DNA of 64,000 bases from Rhizosphaericola sp047606825 (GTDB lineage: Bacteria; Bacteroidota; Bacteroidia; Chitinophagales; Chitinophagaceae). The notes beneath the pieces were generated by a model, which was not told the origin of the DNA, made no database searches, and was given only the letters and a program-made list of their open reading frames with translations. Both the position numbers and the translations under genes were made by a program. The first letter of the stretch is position 1, and the number at the start of each line of letters is the position of its first letter. Below are positions 1 to 7,939 of the stretch, in pieces. The stretch spans positions 7,398 through 71,397 of the forward strand of contig JASGDY010000113.1 of the NCBI GenBank assembly GCA_047606825.1, written 5' to 3'.

Positions 1-1
1 T

Positions 2-52
2 GCCATGACGCGTTGTATGGTGGACCCGTGCAAAGGCGGTTTTCAGACCTAA
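2..52 (+). CDS. C-terminal end of an unidentified protein (partial)
   Basis: Frame 2 is open from the window edge to a TAA at 50-52 and encodes about 16 residues ending in VDPCKGGFQT. It could be the end of a gene lying to the left. The fragment is too short to assign to a family. Frame 1 also stays open, to 135, but that reading runs through the palindromic repeat that follows. A chance open stretch is quite possible. Confidence 0.3.
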   Translation, partial: AMTRCMVDPCKGGFQT

Positions 53-77
53 TAAACCATAGTGTTTCTGTGGGCGT

Positions 78-182
78 ATTTCAAATTTCCGCTCGTTGTA
101 GGAATATGATGGCCGGTGAAGACTCCGACCATTAGTTGAACTACTGGCGTGGTGCCTCTACCCGCCAACAAAAATTTGAAAT
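78..182. repeat. Palindromic repeat family A, locus 1
   Basis: Two dyads stand in series. The first (111-130, GGCCGGTGAAGACTCCGACC) is close to a palindrome. The second (144-168) has the core GGTGCCTCTACC inside CTGGCG...CGCCA arms and is followed by AAAATTTGAAAT. An inverted version of that tail, ATTTCAAATTTCCGC, lies at 78-92, so the composite is flanked by inverted tails. Related units occur near 6.2, 24.3 and 48.7 kb. Confidence 0.75.
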
Positions 183-190
183 GCGCCCGT

Positions 191-221
191 TTGTGTTTTT
201 GCCATTTAACTTCTTACTTTG
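191..221 (+). promoter_or_regulatory. Probable promoter for the small membrane protein gene
   Basis: TTG at 191-193 is followed after 20 nt by TTACTTTG (214-221), a 7-of-8 match to the Bacteroidota -7 box TAnnTTTG at the expected spacing. The ATG at 238 is 17 nt downstream, which supports that start over an upstream in-frame ATG that lies inside the repeat. Confidence 0.5.
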
Positions 222-237
222 CATAATAATTTTACGA

Positions 238-660
238 ATGAAGAAGTTCAAATTACCCAAAAGCTATTTTAACTTGTTGTTGTTGTTTGTGCTGACGAGT
301 ACGGTCTGTCTCGGGTTCAAATACAAGCAATATGACGACCGTGTCAACTATGACGTGTTGGAGGCGGGCAATGTGTTGCTGTTTGTTTTGTCCCTTATAT
401 GCAATTGGATGCATATCAAAGCTATGGAACGCGACAGTCCCAATGCCTTTGTCCGCAGCATCCAAGCCTCATTTTTGTTGAAGTTGTTTGTATTGGTTAC
501 GGCTACTTTTGTCTATGTTTACATAACTGGGTCTAACCGCAACGCGCCTGCGATTTTCATCTGTATGGGACTCTACGTCGTCTATACAGTATTGGAAGTG
601 CGTAGTGCCTATCAATTAGTGAATAAGAAGAATGCGAAAAAAAACCGAACACCCGCTTAG
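238..660 (+). CDS. Small multi-pass membrane protein, function unknown
   Basis: A 140-residue protein with four hydrophobic segments at about residues 11-27, 44-60, 79-97 and 103-122 and a lysine-rich C-terminal tail (KKNAKKNR), so it is an inner-membrane protein. I do not recognise a domain. An in-frame ATG at 136 would add 34 residues, but that stretch lies in a palindromic repeat and upstream of the likely promoter, so 238 is preferred. The last 29 bases overlap the start of the SprT-like gene in another frame, which suggests the two are translated from one message. The residues give no clue to function. Confidence 0.7.
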   Translation: MKKFKLPKSYFNLLLLFVLTSTVCLGFKYKQYDDRVNYDVLEAGNVLLFVLSLICNWMHIKAMERDSPNAFVRSIQASFLLKLFVLVTATFVYVYITGSNRNAPAIFICMGLYVVYTVLEVRSAYQLVNKKNAKKNRTPA

Positions 661-1267
661 TGCCTTGAACCGTTTCCTACCCGAGGGTAGCTTTGACCTT
701 GTTGTCGGTTATCTCCACCAATATAAAGTACATCTCACGGTTACGCAGGCGCGCAAAAGCATATTGGGCGACTACCGCAACGCACATGCCGGGCAGAACC
801 ACCGCATCAGCGTCAACGGTAACCTCAACCCCTATTCTTTTCTCATAACCCTCCTCCACGAACTGGCCCACCTGTTGACTTTTGACCAATACACCAACCG
901 TGTATTGCCTCATGGCAACGAGTGGAAACAGTTCTATGCTGCTTTGTTGGCCGATTTCGTAAAAGTCAATATTTTTCCACAGGATATTGTTGCGGAACTG
1001 AGAAAATCTATCCAAAACCCGGCAGCCAGTTGCGGCGGCGAACTAAGCTTGATGCGGACCTTACGTAAATATGACCCTGTCAAGGAAGGATATCTACCCA
1101 TTGAAAAAGTGCCTTTTGGTAATCCATTTATCGACGACAAGGGGCGTGTCTTTGTCAAATTGGAAAAGCGCAGGACGCGTTTTGTGTGTCGTGAGATAAA
1201 AACGGGATTAGTGTATCTGTTCAGCCCGCTTTATGAAGTGCGGTTGGTGGCGGACAACAAACAGTAA
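632..1267 (+). CDS. SprT-like zinc metalloprotease domain protein
   Basis: A 211-residue protein with the zincin signature HELAH at residues 76-80, where both His bind zinc and Glu is catalytic in the family, and PHGNEW at 93-98, which should supply the third ligand (H94). This arrangement is that of the SprT/Spartan-like family. Bacterial SprT proteins are poorly characterised; the eukaryotic relatives cut DNA-protein crosslinks. There is no signal peptide, so a cytoplasmic place is expected. The start codon lies inside the preceding membrane-protein gene (29-bp overlap), suggesting translational coupling. The C-terminal half (from about residue 110) is basic and not recognised. The actual substrate is unknown. 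Confidence 0.8.
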   Translation: MRKKTEHPLSALNRFLPEGSFDLVVGYLHQYKVHLTVTQARKSILGDYRNAHAGQNHRISVNGNLNPYSFLITLLHELAHLLTFDQYTNRVLPHGNEWKQFYAALLADFVKVNIFPQDIVAELRKSIQNPAASCGGELSLMRTLRKYDPVKEGYLPIEKVPFGNPFIDDKGRVFVKLEKRRTRFVCREIKTGLVYLFSPLYEVRLVADNKQ

Positions 1268-1342
1268 TGCCCACACGGAGAATGTTCCTCTTCCGAAAAT
1301 TTAAAAGATGATATAAAAACTATTAATTTAGTTAATTCTTGC

Positions 1343-1350
1343 TATCTTTG
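1343..1350 (+). promoter_or_regulatory. -7 promoter element TATCTTTG next to a start codon
   Basis: A perfect TAnnTTTG box ends only 4 nt before the GTG at 1355. Transcription from it should begin at or beside the start codon, giving a leaderless or nearly leaderless mRNA. No TTG stands at the usual 17-23 nt upstream distance, so the -33 element is weak. Confidence 0.5.
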
Positions 1351-1354
1351 ATAG

Positions 1355-2584
1355 GTGAAGACTTTTGTAGTAATCTTATTGAGTTTTTGGCAAGCTGTCG
1401 TTATGGCGCAGACCATTACCGGAAAGGTTTCGGATGCGGAAAACGGCGCACCTTTGGGCGGCGTGACGGTTTATATCAGCAACTCGTCACGCGCCACGAC
1501 GACCGATGCCAAAGGGCAGTTTTCCATAGAGGGTTTTAATAGTTCTTATGAGTTGATCATTTCGATGGTGGGCTATCAAATCGTGTCGATACCTTCTACC
1601 AATATCGGAAAAACACCTTTGGACATCCGGCTGCAACCCAAGGAAAACACACTCGACCCGGTCGCGGTGCAGAGCTATGAAAAGGACGGCTGGAAAAAAT
1701 GGGGACGTTTGTTTATCCAACAGTTTATCGGCGCGTTGCCTTATTCCAACCAATGCATCATTAAAAATAAAGAGGCAGTCAAGTTCCGTTATTCCCGTAA
1801 AAACAACCAATTGGAAGCGGTCGCGTTCGAACCTTTGATAATTGTCAATGATTATTTGGGATATAGGATTCGTTACGATTTGCAATATTTTATAAGTGAT
1901 TTCAAGACGCACTATACATTTTATGCAGGTTATCCGGTGTTCAGCAATATTTCCAGCAAAGCACAATATCTCAGAGTCCGCAACAGTAGGAGGGAGGATG
2001 TCTATGCGTCGTCCTTGCTGCATTTCATGCGGGCACTATACAATGGCCGTTTGGATGCGGAAGGTTTTCAGGTACGCAATATGAAAAAACTTCCCAACCT
2101 TGAAAAAAAGCGCGTGGACAGCATCTACAAAGCCAACACCTATATATCGTTGCTCGCCGACGGCCGCAAGATGGTCATGAACAAGACCGAACAAATATTT
2201 CCGCGCGACTCGCTCAACTATTACAGCGTCGTAAGACGGCAACCCGATATCCTAAATGTATTGGACGATAGACTTTTGTCCAGCAAAGACCTGTCGGTCA
2301 GTACCGATTCCATCGGGAAAACCTTTGCCATAAAGGATTATCTCCATATTATCTATCCGTCCAAATGGGAGCTGCCCGAATATTACACGGGCAAAATCGG
2401 AGTATATGCAGACAGTTGTATTACCTCCGTCATTTCATTGCTGGACACCGACACTATACAGGTTTTCTATAACGGTCAATACATTCCGGCGACAAGCGTC
2501 TTGACCGAACAGTATTGGGGTTGGTCGGAAAAGATTTCCAGTATGTTGCCTTTTGACTATAAAATGGGAAGTATTAAAAAATGA
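1355..2584 (+). CDS. Exported carboxypeptidase-regulatory-like domain protein
   Basis: A 409-residue exported protein. Residues 1-18 form a signal peptide (basic start, hydrophobic core, cut near VMAQ). Residues 20-95 are a carboxypeptidase regulatory-like (CarboxypepD_reg) beta-sandwich, seen in ITGKVSD...GAPLGGVTVYI and the TDAKGQFSI strand typical of TonB-receptor N-termini. The rest (about 100-409) matches a common Bacteroidota arrangement of unknown function, without a beta-barrel or recognisable catalytic motif. The GTG start is chosen because it gives the signal peptide. The next gene is on the same strand 65 nt downstream, also encodes an exported protein, and may act with it. Envelope location is firm; function is open. 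Confidence 0.75.
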   Translation: MKTFVVILLSFWQAVVMAQTITGKVSDAENGAPLGGVTVYISNSSRATTTDAKGQFSIEGFNSSYELIISMVGYQIVSIPSTNIGKTPLDIRLQPKENTLDPVAVQSYEKDGWKKWGRLFIQQFIGALPYSNQCIIKNKEAVKFRYSRKNNQLEAVAFEPLIIVNDYLGYRIRYDLQYFISDFKTHYTFYAGYPVFSNISSKAQYLRVRNSRREDVYASSLLHFMRALYNGRLDAEGFQVRNMKKLPNLEKKRVDSIYKANTYISLLADGRKMVMNKTEQIFPRDSLNYYSVVRRQPDILNVLDDRLLSSKDLSVSTDSIGKTFAIKDYLHIIYPSKWELPEYYTGKIGVYADSCITSVISLLDTDTIQVFYNGQYIPATSVLTEQYWGWSEKISSMLPFDYKMGSIKK

Positions 2585-2649
2585 ATTGATTTATTATATA
2601 ACATTTACATGCTCTAAAATATTAAAGCTGTACAATAAAAAAATAAAGC

Positions 2650-5043
2650 ATGAGAAAGTATGGCGTATTATTAATAGTTGGTTTGCTCTGTTTGTTGCAA
2701 TCTGTTTCTGCTCAGAATGGCAACGATTGGAAGCTTGATGTCCAGCAGTTAAAAACATCGGCATCCTTATTGTTTATAGGTGTGACACCCAATGATTATA
2801 ATAAACAGCTTGCACAGTATTTCCTGCATCACAACTTGTATCGTGTTGGATTTCTAAGTTTGACAAGAGGCGAAAATACGGACTTGGACAGTATTGCCTA
2901 TCCGTTGCAACCCATGCAGCGAGGTATCTATCATGTCAACAAAGCCGTATCGGAAATCAATCAATGTTATAGCGACCTTTATTGTACGCGGGCTTACGAT
3001 TTTTTGTCCAATGAAAGAGAGGACAGTACGGCTGTTTTTGAAAAGTTGTGGGACTGGCGCACGATTGTCGGCGATATCGTTTGGGATATACGCACTTTTT
3101 GCCCTGATGTGATTATCGTTCCGTCTTATAGCCATCTCAATCAGAGAGGAAAACGTTTTTATAGTTTGCGTATGGTACAGGATGCCATTCGTATTGCGGC
3201 GGATTCCGCCTATTTCAAGGAACAGTTTGACGACAGCCGTTATCCTTGGAAAGCCATACGTGTATTGTCTTTGGACGCACTTGCCGGAAAATTAGATTTT
3301 GCTATCAATGATTCATTGAACATTAAATATAATCTCCTTGCTGGTCGTCCGTTCCAAAATAGTATCATGGATGGTGTGGACACAAGCTGGGACAGGATAT
3401 ATAATGGTTCGGACAATGGGCGGTTTGACAAATATCTGGATTCAATAAAATCCTTAAATTTCCCTGGACTCCAACAGGCAAAATCCTTATTGGCATTGAG
3501 GCACGCGTTGGATACGACAAATTATTTTAACTCCTTGTGGCGTGAATATAAAGATGGACAACTGAATAATCTTTTGTTGAAATATGCTGGCATCAAGATG
3601 TCCATTGACTTTGGCCAACCGTTTCTGGTATTGGGAAAACCGTATCGTTATCGTATCAACTACGATGGAGATACTTCGATTTTTAAATTAAAGCATATTC
3701 GTTTTGGTAGGTTTGATACGAGTTTCAATACGATTGCTACGAAATATGCCATCGTTAAGGATTTGGTTTTTTCGAGTAAGGAAACGCCGTATCAGCCTTA
3801 TTGGTTGTCGTCTGCCATGGGGTCTGATGGTATGTATGAAATTGGCTCGAGAGCTTATCTCAACAGTCCAACGGACTATAATATTTTTAATGGTACATTT
3901 CGTTTTTTAGCGGATGGATTCTTTATTGACTATAATGTTTTTGCCCATTATCCCAAACCGCAGGATTCCGTTCGGGAGATGCCGATTATTACATTGCCGG
4001 GCTTTTCCAATATCGCGCCCGGTGTCGTGTTGACACATCTGCAACCCAGTAGGAAAAATGAAACAATATATGTCCAGTTGCAGCCCAACTTCACCGAAAA
4101 ACAAGTGCCGATAACGATTGACATGATGCGGAAAGGTGTTGTCATCCGTAACAACCAAGGCTTTAAAAGTGGGCGTTCCAAATTATTGTTGGCAACGAAA
4201 GATACTGTTGCAGACCTAAACAATGGCAAGAGCCTGGACTGGACGTTTGATATTCCGAAAACTGTTTTGGATTCTTTGGATGGCGACATCGGCGCCGAGA
4301 TTTGGCTGGGAAAGGATAAAAACAAACTGAAAATCAATTCCGGCCTTGCCCATATAGCGCTTCCCGGACTTTCGGATATCAACTATCATTTCCAATCTGG
4401 TATCAGATTGTTGAGTGCAGATACATTTATCGTCGAACAAAAAAATCCAATCGCATTATTGACAGATTCATCGGGCAATCCAGCAGTTCAATTATTTAAA
4501 ATGATCTTGCACAGTTTGCATATCGACTATAAAATGTTGGACATTGGAAAACTTTTTTTGAATGATAGTTTATCATCCTACAGCACGTTGGTAATAGCAT
4601 CCAAAGTGCCGTCAGACAAGGATTCCGTACTGTCCCAATATGTCAGCAACGGCGGAAGATTAATTGTTCTTCCATTCCGAAATGACAGTTTGCCATTGTT
4701 TATAAAAGATTCCGTTGGGATGCGACACGATAATCTTATCGCTGTTTCCGGACTGAAAATAGAGGCATCGGATTCCAGTGCTTTATTGATGATGCCGAAT
4801 AAAATTTCATTTGGACAATATCCAGACAAAGATATCATCAGCACGTGCAATTGGCATTGGAAAGGCCTGCAAAACACAGATGTTCCATTCCGTTATATGA
4901 TGAATGGCGATACGATTGCACCATTGCTTTTTTATCGATATGGAAAAGGCAGTATTGCGCTGAATGCGTTTTTCTTGGATGCAGAAACGTTGGAAAAGCC
5001 GTTTGTCTATAAGTTGTGGGCTAATTTGTTGAAAGAGGAATAA
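2650..5043 (+). CDS. Exported PIG-L/LmbE-family protein with a degenerate active site
   Basis: A 797-residue protein with a signal peptide (cut near SVSAQ, residue 21). The overall layout is that of long Bacteroidota PIG-L (LmbE) deacetylases. The N-terminal Rossmann-like domain has the family's SLTRGE strand (70-75) and PDVII strand (152-156). A middle beta-sandwich follows. The late domain carries LSQYVSNGGRLIVL and ends GKGSIALNAFFLD. The metal-binding AHPDD motif is replaced by VTPND (45-49), losing the zinc His and the catalytic Asp, and the GHGHH-like motif after PDVII reads RGKRFYS, losing both His. Family enzymes remove acetyl groups from amino sugars; this one should not. It may bind sugar or act as a scaffold. 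The reading frame is intact throughout, so it is not an obvious pseudogene. Confidence 0.75.
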   Translation: MRKYGVLLIVGLLCLLQSVSAQNGNDWKLDVQQLKTSASLLFIGVTPNDYNKQLAQYFLHHNLYRVGFLSLTRGENTDLDSIAYPLQPMQRGIYHVNKAVSEINQCYSDLYCTRAYDFLSNEREDSTAVFEKLWDWRTIVGDIVWDIRTFCPDVIIVPSYSHLNQRGKRFYSLRMVQDAIRIAADSAYFKEQFDDSRYPWKAIRVLSLDALAGKLDFAINDSLNIKYNLLAGRPFQNSIMDGVDTSWDRIYNGSDNGRFDKYLDSIKSLNFPGLQQAKSLLALRHALDTTNYFNSLWREYKDGQLNNLLLKYAGIKMSIDFGQPFLVLGKPYRYRINYDGDTSIFKLKHIRFGRFDTSFNTIATKYAIVKDLVFSSKETPYQPYWLSSAMGSDGMYEIGSRAYLNSPTDYNIFNGTFRFLADGFFIDYNVFAHYPKPQDSVREMPIITLPGFSNIAPGVVLTHLQPSRKNETIYVQLQPNFTEKQVPITIDMMRKGVVIRNNQGFKSGRSKLLLATKDTVADLNNGKSLDWTFDIPKTVLDSLDGDIGAEIWLGKDKNKLKINSGLAHIALPGLSDINYHFQSGIRLLSADTFIVEQKNPIALLTDSSGNPAVQLFKMILHSLHIDYKMLDIGKLFLNDSLSSYSTLVIASKVPSDKDSVLSQYVSNGGRLIVLPFRNDSLPLFIKDSVGMRHDNLIAVSGLKIEASDSSALLMMPNKISFGQYPDKDIISTCNWHWKGLQNTDVPFRYMMNGDTIAPLLFYRYGKGSIALNAFFLDAETLEKPFVYKLWANLLKEE

Positions 5044-5158
5044 AAGAGACGCTTATGAATATTAAACCTTATATTCAGTCTTCGGTTTCCCATTCCTTAA
5101 AAAAATCCAAAAAAATGAAACCGATTACATTTATTTGTTTACATTCGCTGCTGACACG

Positions 5159-6190
5159 ATGGACAACAAAAAAGAAATAACGATATATGACCTTGCCGAT
5201 ACGCTCGGTTTGTCGCCAGCGACCATTAGCCGGGCGTTGAACGGTAATCCGCTTGTCAAGGAAAAGACCAGGAAAAAAATCGCTACCACAGCGGAACAAC
5301 TGGGCTATCGTATGAACAGTTTTGCCCAGAATATCCGTACTGGAAAGACGAAAACGATTGGCGTCATCGTACACGAACTCCGCAGCAATTTCATCACGTC
5401 GGTACTTGCAGGCATCGAAAAAGTGGCAAGCAGCAATGGCTATGACATCATCATCGGCCACTCTGCGGAAAATGCCAACAAGGAAGTGCAAAACACACGT
5501 AACCTGTTCAACAAAAGAGTGGATGGCTTGCTTGCATCTTTGGCGTTTGACACGCTGGATTTCGCCCATTACAAAATTTTTACGGATAAGGGTATTCCGG
5601 TTGTTTTTTATGATCGCTCTTTTGTGCGTGCGCCGTTTCCGAGTGTGGTCCTTGACAATTACAGGGCGGGTTACGACATGACGGAACACTTGATAGCGCA
5701 AGGTTGCAAAAGGATTATGCACGTCACGGCGGACATTTCCAAAAACGTCTATCTCGACCGGTTGGAAGGTTACAAAGCCGCAATGGAGGAACATAAACTT
5801 CCCATTCCGAAAGATTTTGTGCAGGTAACGACATTGAACGAAGCTGCTGGCGTGGAGCTTGCGGACACAGTCCTAAGGATGAAAGCAAAGCCGGAGGCGA
5901 TATTTGTTACCAATGATTTTTGTGCTGCCGTGATTATGAACCGGTTGTTGGAAAATGGTGTTCGCATACCGGAAGACATTGCCTTTGCGGGGTTCAACGA
6001 CGATTCGATTGCCAAAATCATCCGTCCAAGGTTGACAACCATCTATTATCCCGGTCAACAGATGGGCGAAATCGCGGCACAACGATTAATCAACGAACTC
6101 AAAGACAACAAAAACGCCGCCCTCGAAAGCCAGATTGTCATGCGCCCGCAGTTGGTTGTCAGAGAGTCGTCATTGAAATTGAAGAAGTGA
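5159..6190 (+). CDS. LacI-family transcriptional regulator of xylose genes
   Basis: A 343-residue regulator. Residues 8-27 are the LacI helix-turn-helix (TIYDLADTLGLSPATISRAL), 44-60 the hinge (AEQLGYRMNSFAQNIRTG), and 66-343 the periplasmic-binding-protein-like sensor domain, ending IVMRPQLVVRESS. It lies just upstream of xylulokinase and xylose isomerase genes on the same strand, so it most likely senses xylose or a derivative and represses them (inference). The ATG at 5159 is preferred to an upstream TTG at 5135. A palindrome AACGCGTT with the central CG typical of LacI-family sites lies at 6242-6249, over the predicted xylB promoter. Confidence 0.88.
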   Translation: MDNKKEITIYDLADTLGLSPATISRALNGNPLVKEKTRKKIATTAEQLGYRMNSFAQNIRTGKTKTIGVIVHELRSNFITSVLAGIEKVASSNGYDIIIGHSAENANKEVQNTRNLFNKRVDGLLASLAFDTLDFAHYKIFTDKGIPVVFYDRSFVRAPFPSVVLDNYRAGYDMTEHLIAQGCKRIMHVTADISKNVYLDRLEGYKAAMEEHKLPIPKDFVQVTTLNEAAGVELADTVLRMKAKPEAIFVTNDFCAAVIMNRLLENGVRIPEDIAFAGFNDDSIAKIIRPRLTTIYYPGQQMGEIAAQRLINELKDNKNAALESQIVMRPQLVVRESSLKLKK

Positions 6191-6204
6191 GATGGATTTT
6201 AACT

Positions 6205-6230
6205 ATCGGTCGGTAGAGACACCGACCAGT
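6205..6230. repeat. Palindromic repeat family A, locus 2
   Basis: The sequence GGTCGGTAGAGACACCGACC (6208-6227) is a near-perfect dyad. Read on the minus strand its core is GGTGTCTCTACC, matching the core of the repeats at 150, 24313 and 48749. It sits between the regulator gene and the xylB promoter, so it could also be mistaken for an operator. Confidence 0.65.
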
Positions 6231-6241
6231 AGCGTAGGTTT

Positions 6242-6275
6242 AACGCGTTGGCAATATTGCAACCGATTTCTTTTG
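6242..6275 (+). promoter_or_regulatory. Predicted xylB promoter with overlapping LacI-type operator
   Basis: TTG at 6248-6250, a 17-nt spacer and TTCTTTTG at 6268-6275 (7 of 8 to TAnnTTTG) form a plausible promoter 27 nt before the xylB ATG. The palindrome AACGCGTT (6242-6249) overlaps the TTG, and a second short dyad GCAATATTGC (6251-6260) lies in the spacer. A repressor bound here would block RNA polymerase. Operator identity is inferred from position and symmetry only. Confidence 0.5.
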
Positions 6276-6302
6276 TATAATCGTTTTTAATTTAAAACAA
6301 CA

Positions 6303-7781
6303 ATGTATCTACTTGGCATAGACCTTGGCACTTCCTTTATAAAAGCTACTTTGGTGGATGCAACCACCAAAAAGCCAATTATTTCCCTTACTTATCCCGA
6401 ACAGGAAATCCCGATTGACGCGGCACAACCTGACTGGGCGGAGCAAGACCCCAATCTTTGGTGGAGCAATGTCCAGGCGGTGATCTTGAAACTCAAACAA
6501 TCGCATGGACAGCTTTTCCCCGCGATTGCAGCCATTGGTATCGCTTACCAGATGCACGGTCTGGTCTGTGTGGACAAACATAAAAACGTACTCCGCGAAA
6601 GCATTATCTGGTGCGACAGCCGCGCGGTCGCGATTGGCAAACAGGCATTTGAAACTATCGGAAAGGAAAAATGCCTTGCGCATTTGTTGAACTCGCCCGG
6701 AAATTTTACCGCATCCAAACTCAAATGGGTCAAGGACAACGAGCCGGAAACCTATAACAGGATTGACAAGATCATGCTGCCCGGTGATTTCATTGCGATG
6801 AAACTGACAGGCGAAACCAATACAAGCATCTCGGCGTTGAGCGAGGGTGTTTTTTGGGATTTCAAGGAACGGAAGGTTTCGGACGACGTGTTGAACTATT
6901 ACGGTTTTGACAAAAAAATCATTCCCGACATACAAAATGTTTTTGAAAACCATGGAACGGTTACAGACGATATTGCCGAAAAATTGGGACTTCCCAAAGG
7001 TATCCCCGTTGCCTACAAAGCGGGCGACCAACCCAACAACGCGTTGTCGCTCCATGCGCTGAAACCTGGCGAGGTTGCCGCGACGGCCGGTACATCGGGT
7101 GTCGTCTATGCCGTTACCGACCAGTTGTTGTACGACCGGGAATCACGCATCAATGGTTTTGCGCACGTCAACCACACCAACGAACAGCCGCGGATCGGCG
7201 TGTTGCTCAACATCAACGGCGTCGGCATTGCCAATAGCTGGATGCGCAAAATCGCAGCGAACGGTCTCGGCTATCATGCAATGAACGAAAAAGCCGCACA
7301 AGTCAAGCCCGGCAGCGACGGTTTGCAGGTCTTGCCGTTTGGAAACGGAGCGGAGCGTATGCTCGGCAACCGGATCATACAGGCGCATATTGACAATATC
7401 CAGTTCAATATCCACGGCGACGCGCATCTCTACCGTGCGGTGCAGGAGGGCATTGCGTTTGCATTCCGTTACGGCGTGGACATCATCCGCGAAAACGGTT
7501 TGGACTTGTCCGTCATCCGTGTCGCCCATGCCAATATGTTTTTGAGTCCTGTTTTTGCGCAGACATTTGTCAATACCCTTTCCGTCCCGATTGAGTTGTA
7601 TCCCGTCGATGGAAGCGTGGGCGCGGCTTTGGGTGCAGGTATCGGTGCAGGTGTTTTTGCCAATGAGGACGAGGCTTTCGCGGACACCAAGCCTATCAAG
7701 CGTATCGTGCCGGAAACGACGGATTTGTATGAAACATTATACCAAAGTTGGAAAGAATTATTAAATAAACATATCATTTGA
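6303..7781 (+). CDS. xylB: Xylulokinase
   Basis: A 492-residue FGGY-family sugar kinase that phosphorylates D-xylulose to xylulose 5-phosphate for the pentose phosphate pathway. The N-terminal phosphate motif LGIDLGTSFIKATLVD (4-19), the sugar-site segment YQMHGLV (82-88) and the AGDQ motif (240-243), whose Asp242 is the expected catalytic base, are all present. The C-terminal domain has the late glycine-rich GSVGAALGAGIGAGVF segment. Length is normal for XylB. FGGY kinases are hard to tell apart by sequence, but the xylose isomerase gene 158 nt downstream and the LacI regulator upstream settle the substrate. Cytoplasmic. Confidence 0.93.
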   Translation: MYLLGIDLGTSFIKATLVDATTKKPIISLTYPEQEIPIDAAQPDWAEQDPNLWWSNVQAVILKLKQSHGQLFPAIAAIGIAYQMHGLVCVDKHKNVLRESIIWCDSRAVAIGKQAFETIGKEKCLAHLLNSPGNFTASKLKWVKDNEPETYNRIDKIMLPGDFIAMKLTGETNTSISALSEGVFWDFKERKVSDDVLNYYGFDKKIIPDIQNVFENHGTVTDDIAEKLGLPKGIPVAYKAGDQPNNALSLHALKPGEVAATAGTSGVVYAVTDQLLYDRESRINGFAHVNHTNEQPRIGVLLNINGVGIANSWMRKIAANGLGYHAMNEKAAQVKPGSDGLQVLPFGNGAERMLGNRIIQAHIDNIQFNIHGDAHLYRAVQEGIAFAFRYGVDIIRENGLDLSVIRVAHANMFLSPVFAQTFVNTLSVPIELYPVDGSVGAALGAGIGAGVFANEDEAFADTKPIKRIVPETTDLYETLYQSWKELLNKHII

Positions 7782-7849
7782 TTCAATAAAAACATTGTTC
7801 TTTTCCCACATTGGTCGAGACAGGTAGTAGTTGGAAAAATAGGTGGCTT

Positions 7850-7904
7850 ACAGATGCCACGGAAAACCACAGAAGTTTTATCCGTGCTGATCCGTGTAAT
7901 CTGT
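7850..7904. repeat. Inverted repeat between xylB and xylA
   Basis: The left arm ACAGATGCCACGGA (7850-7863) is matched by TCCGTGTAATCTGT (7891-7904), pairing over 11 of 14 positions. It could fold in the mRNA between the two xylose genes and affect how much xylA is read through. Similar CCACGGA words occur in hairpins at 21350 and 55545, so it may instead be a dispersed palindrome. Confidence 0.5.
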
Positions 7905-7939
7905 GAGAAAAAATCTTTAATTAAATAAAAATTATAAAA

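Noticed and set aside
2650..5043. Treating the PIG-L-like gene as a pseudogene
   Set aside because: There is no frameshift or internal stop in 797 codons, the signal peptide is intact, and the distal family domains are well kept. Loss is limited to metal-site residues.
5135..5158. TTG start eight codons upstream for the LacI-family regulator
   Set aside because: The ATG at 5159 gives the usual short N-terminus before the helix-turn-helix; the added residues are not family-like.
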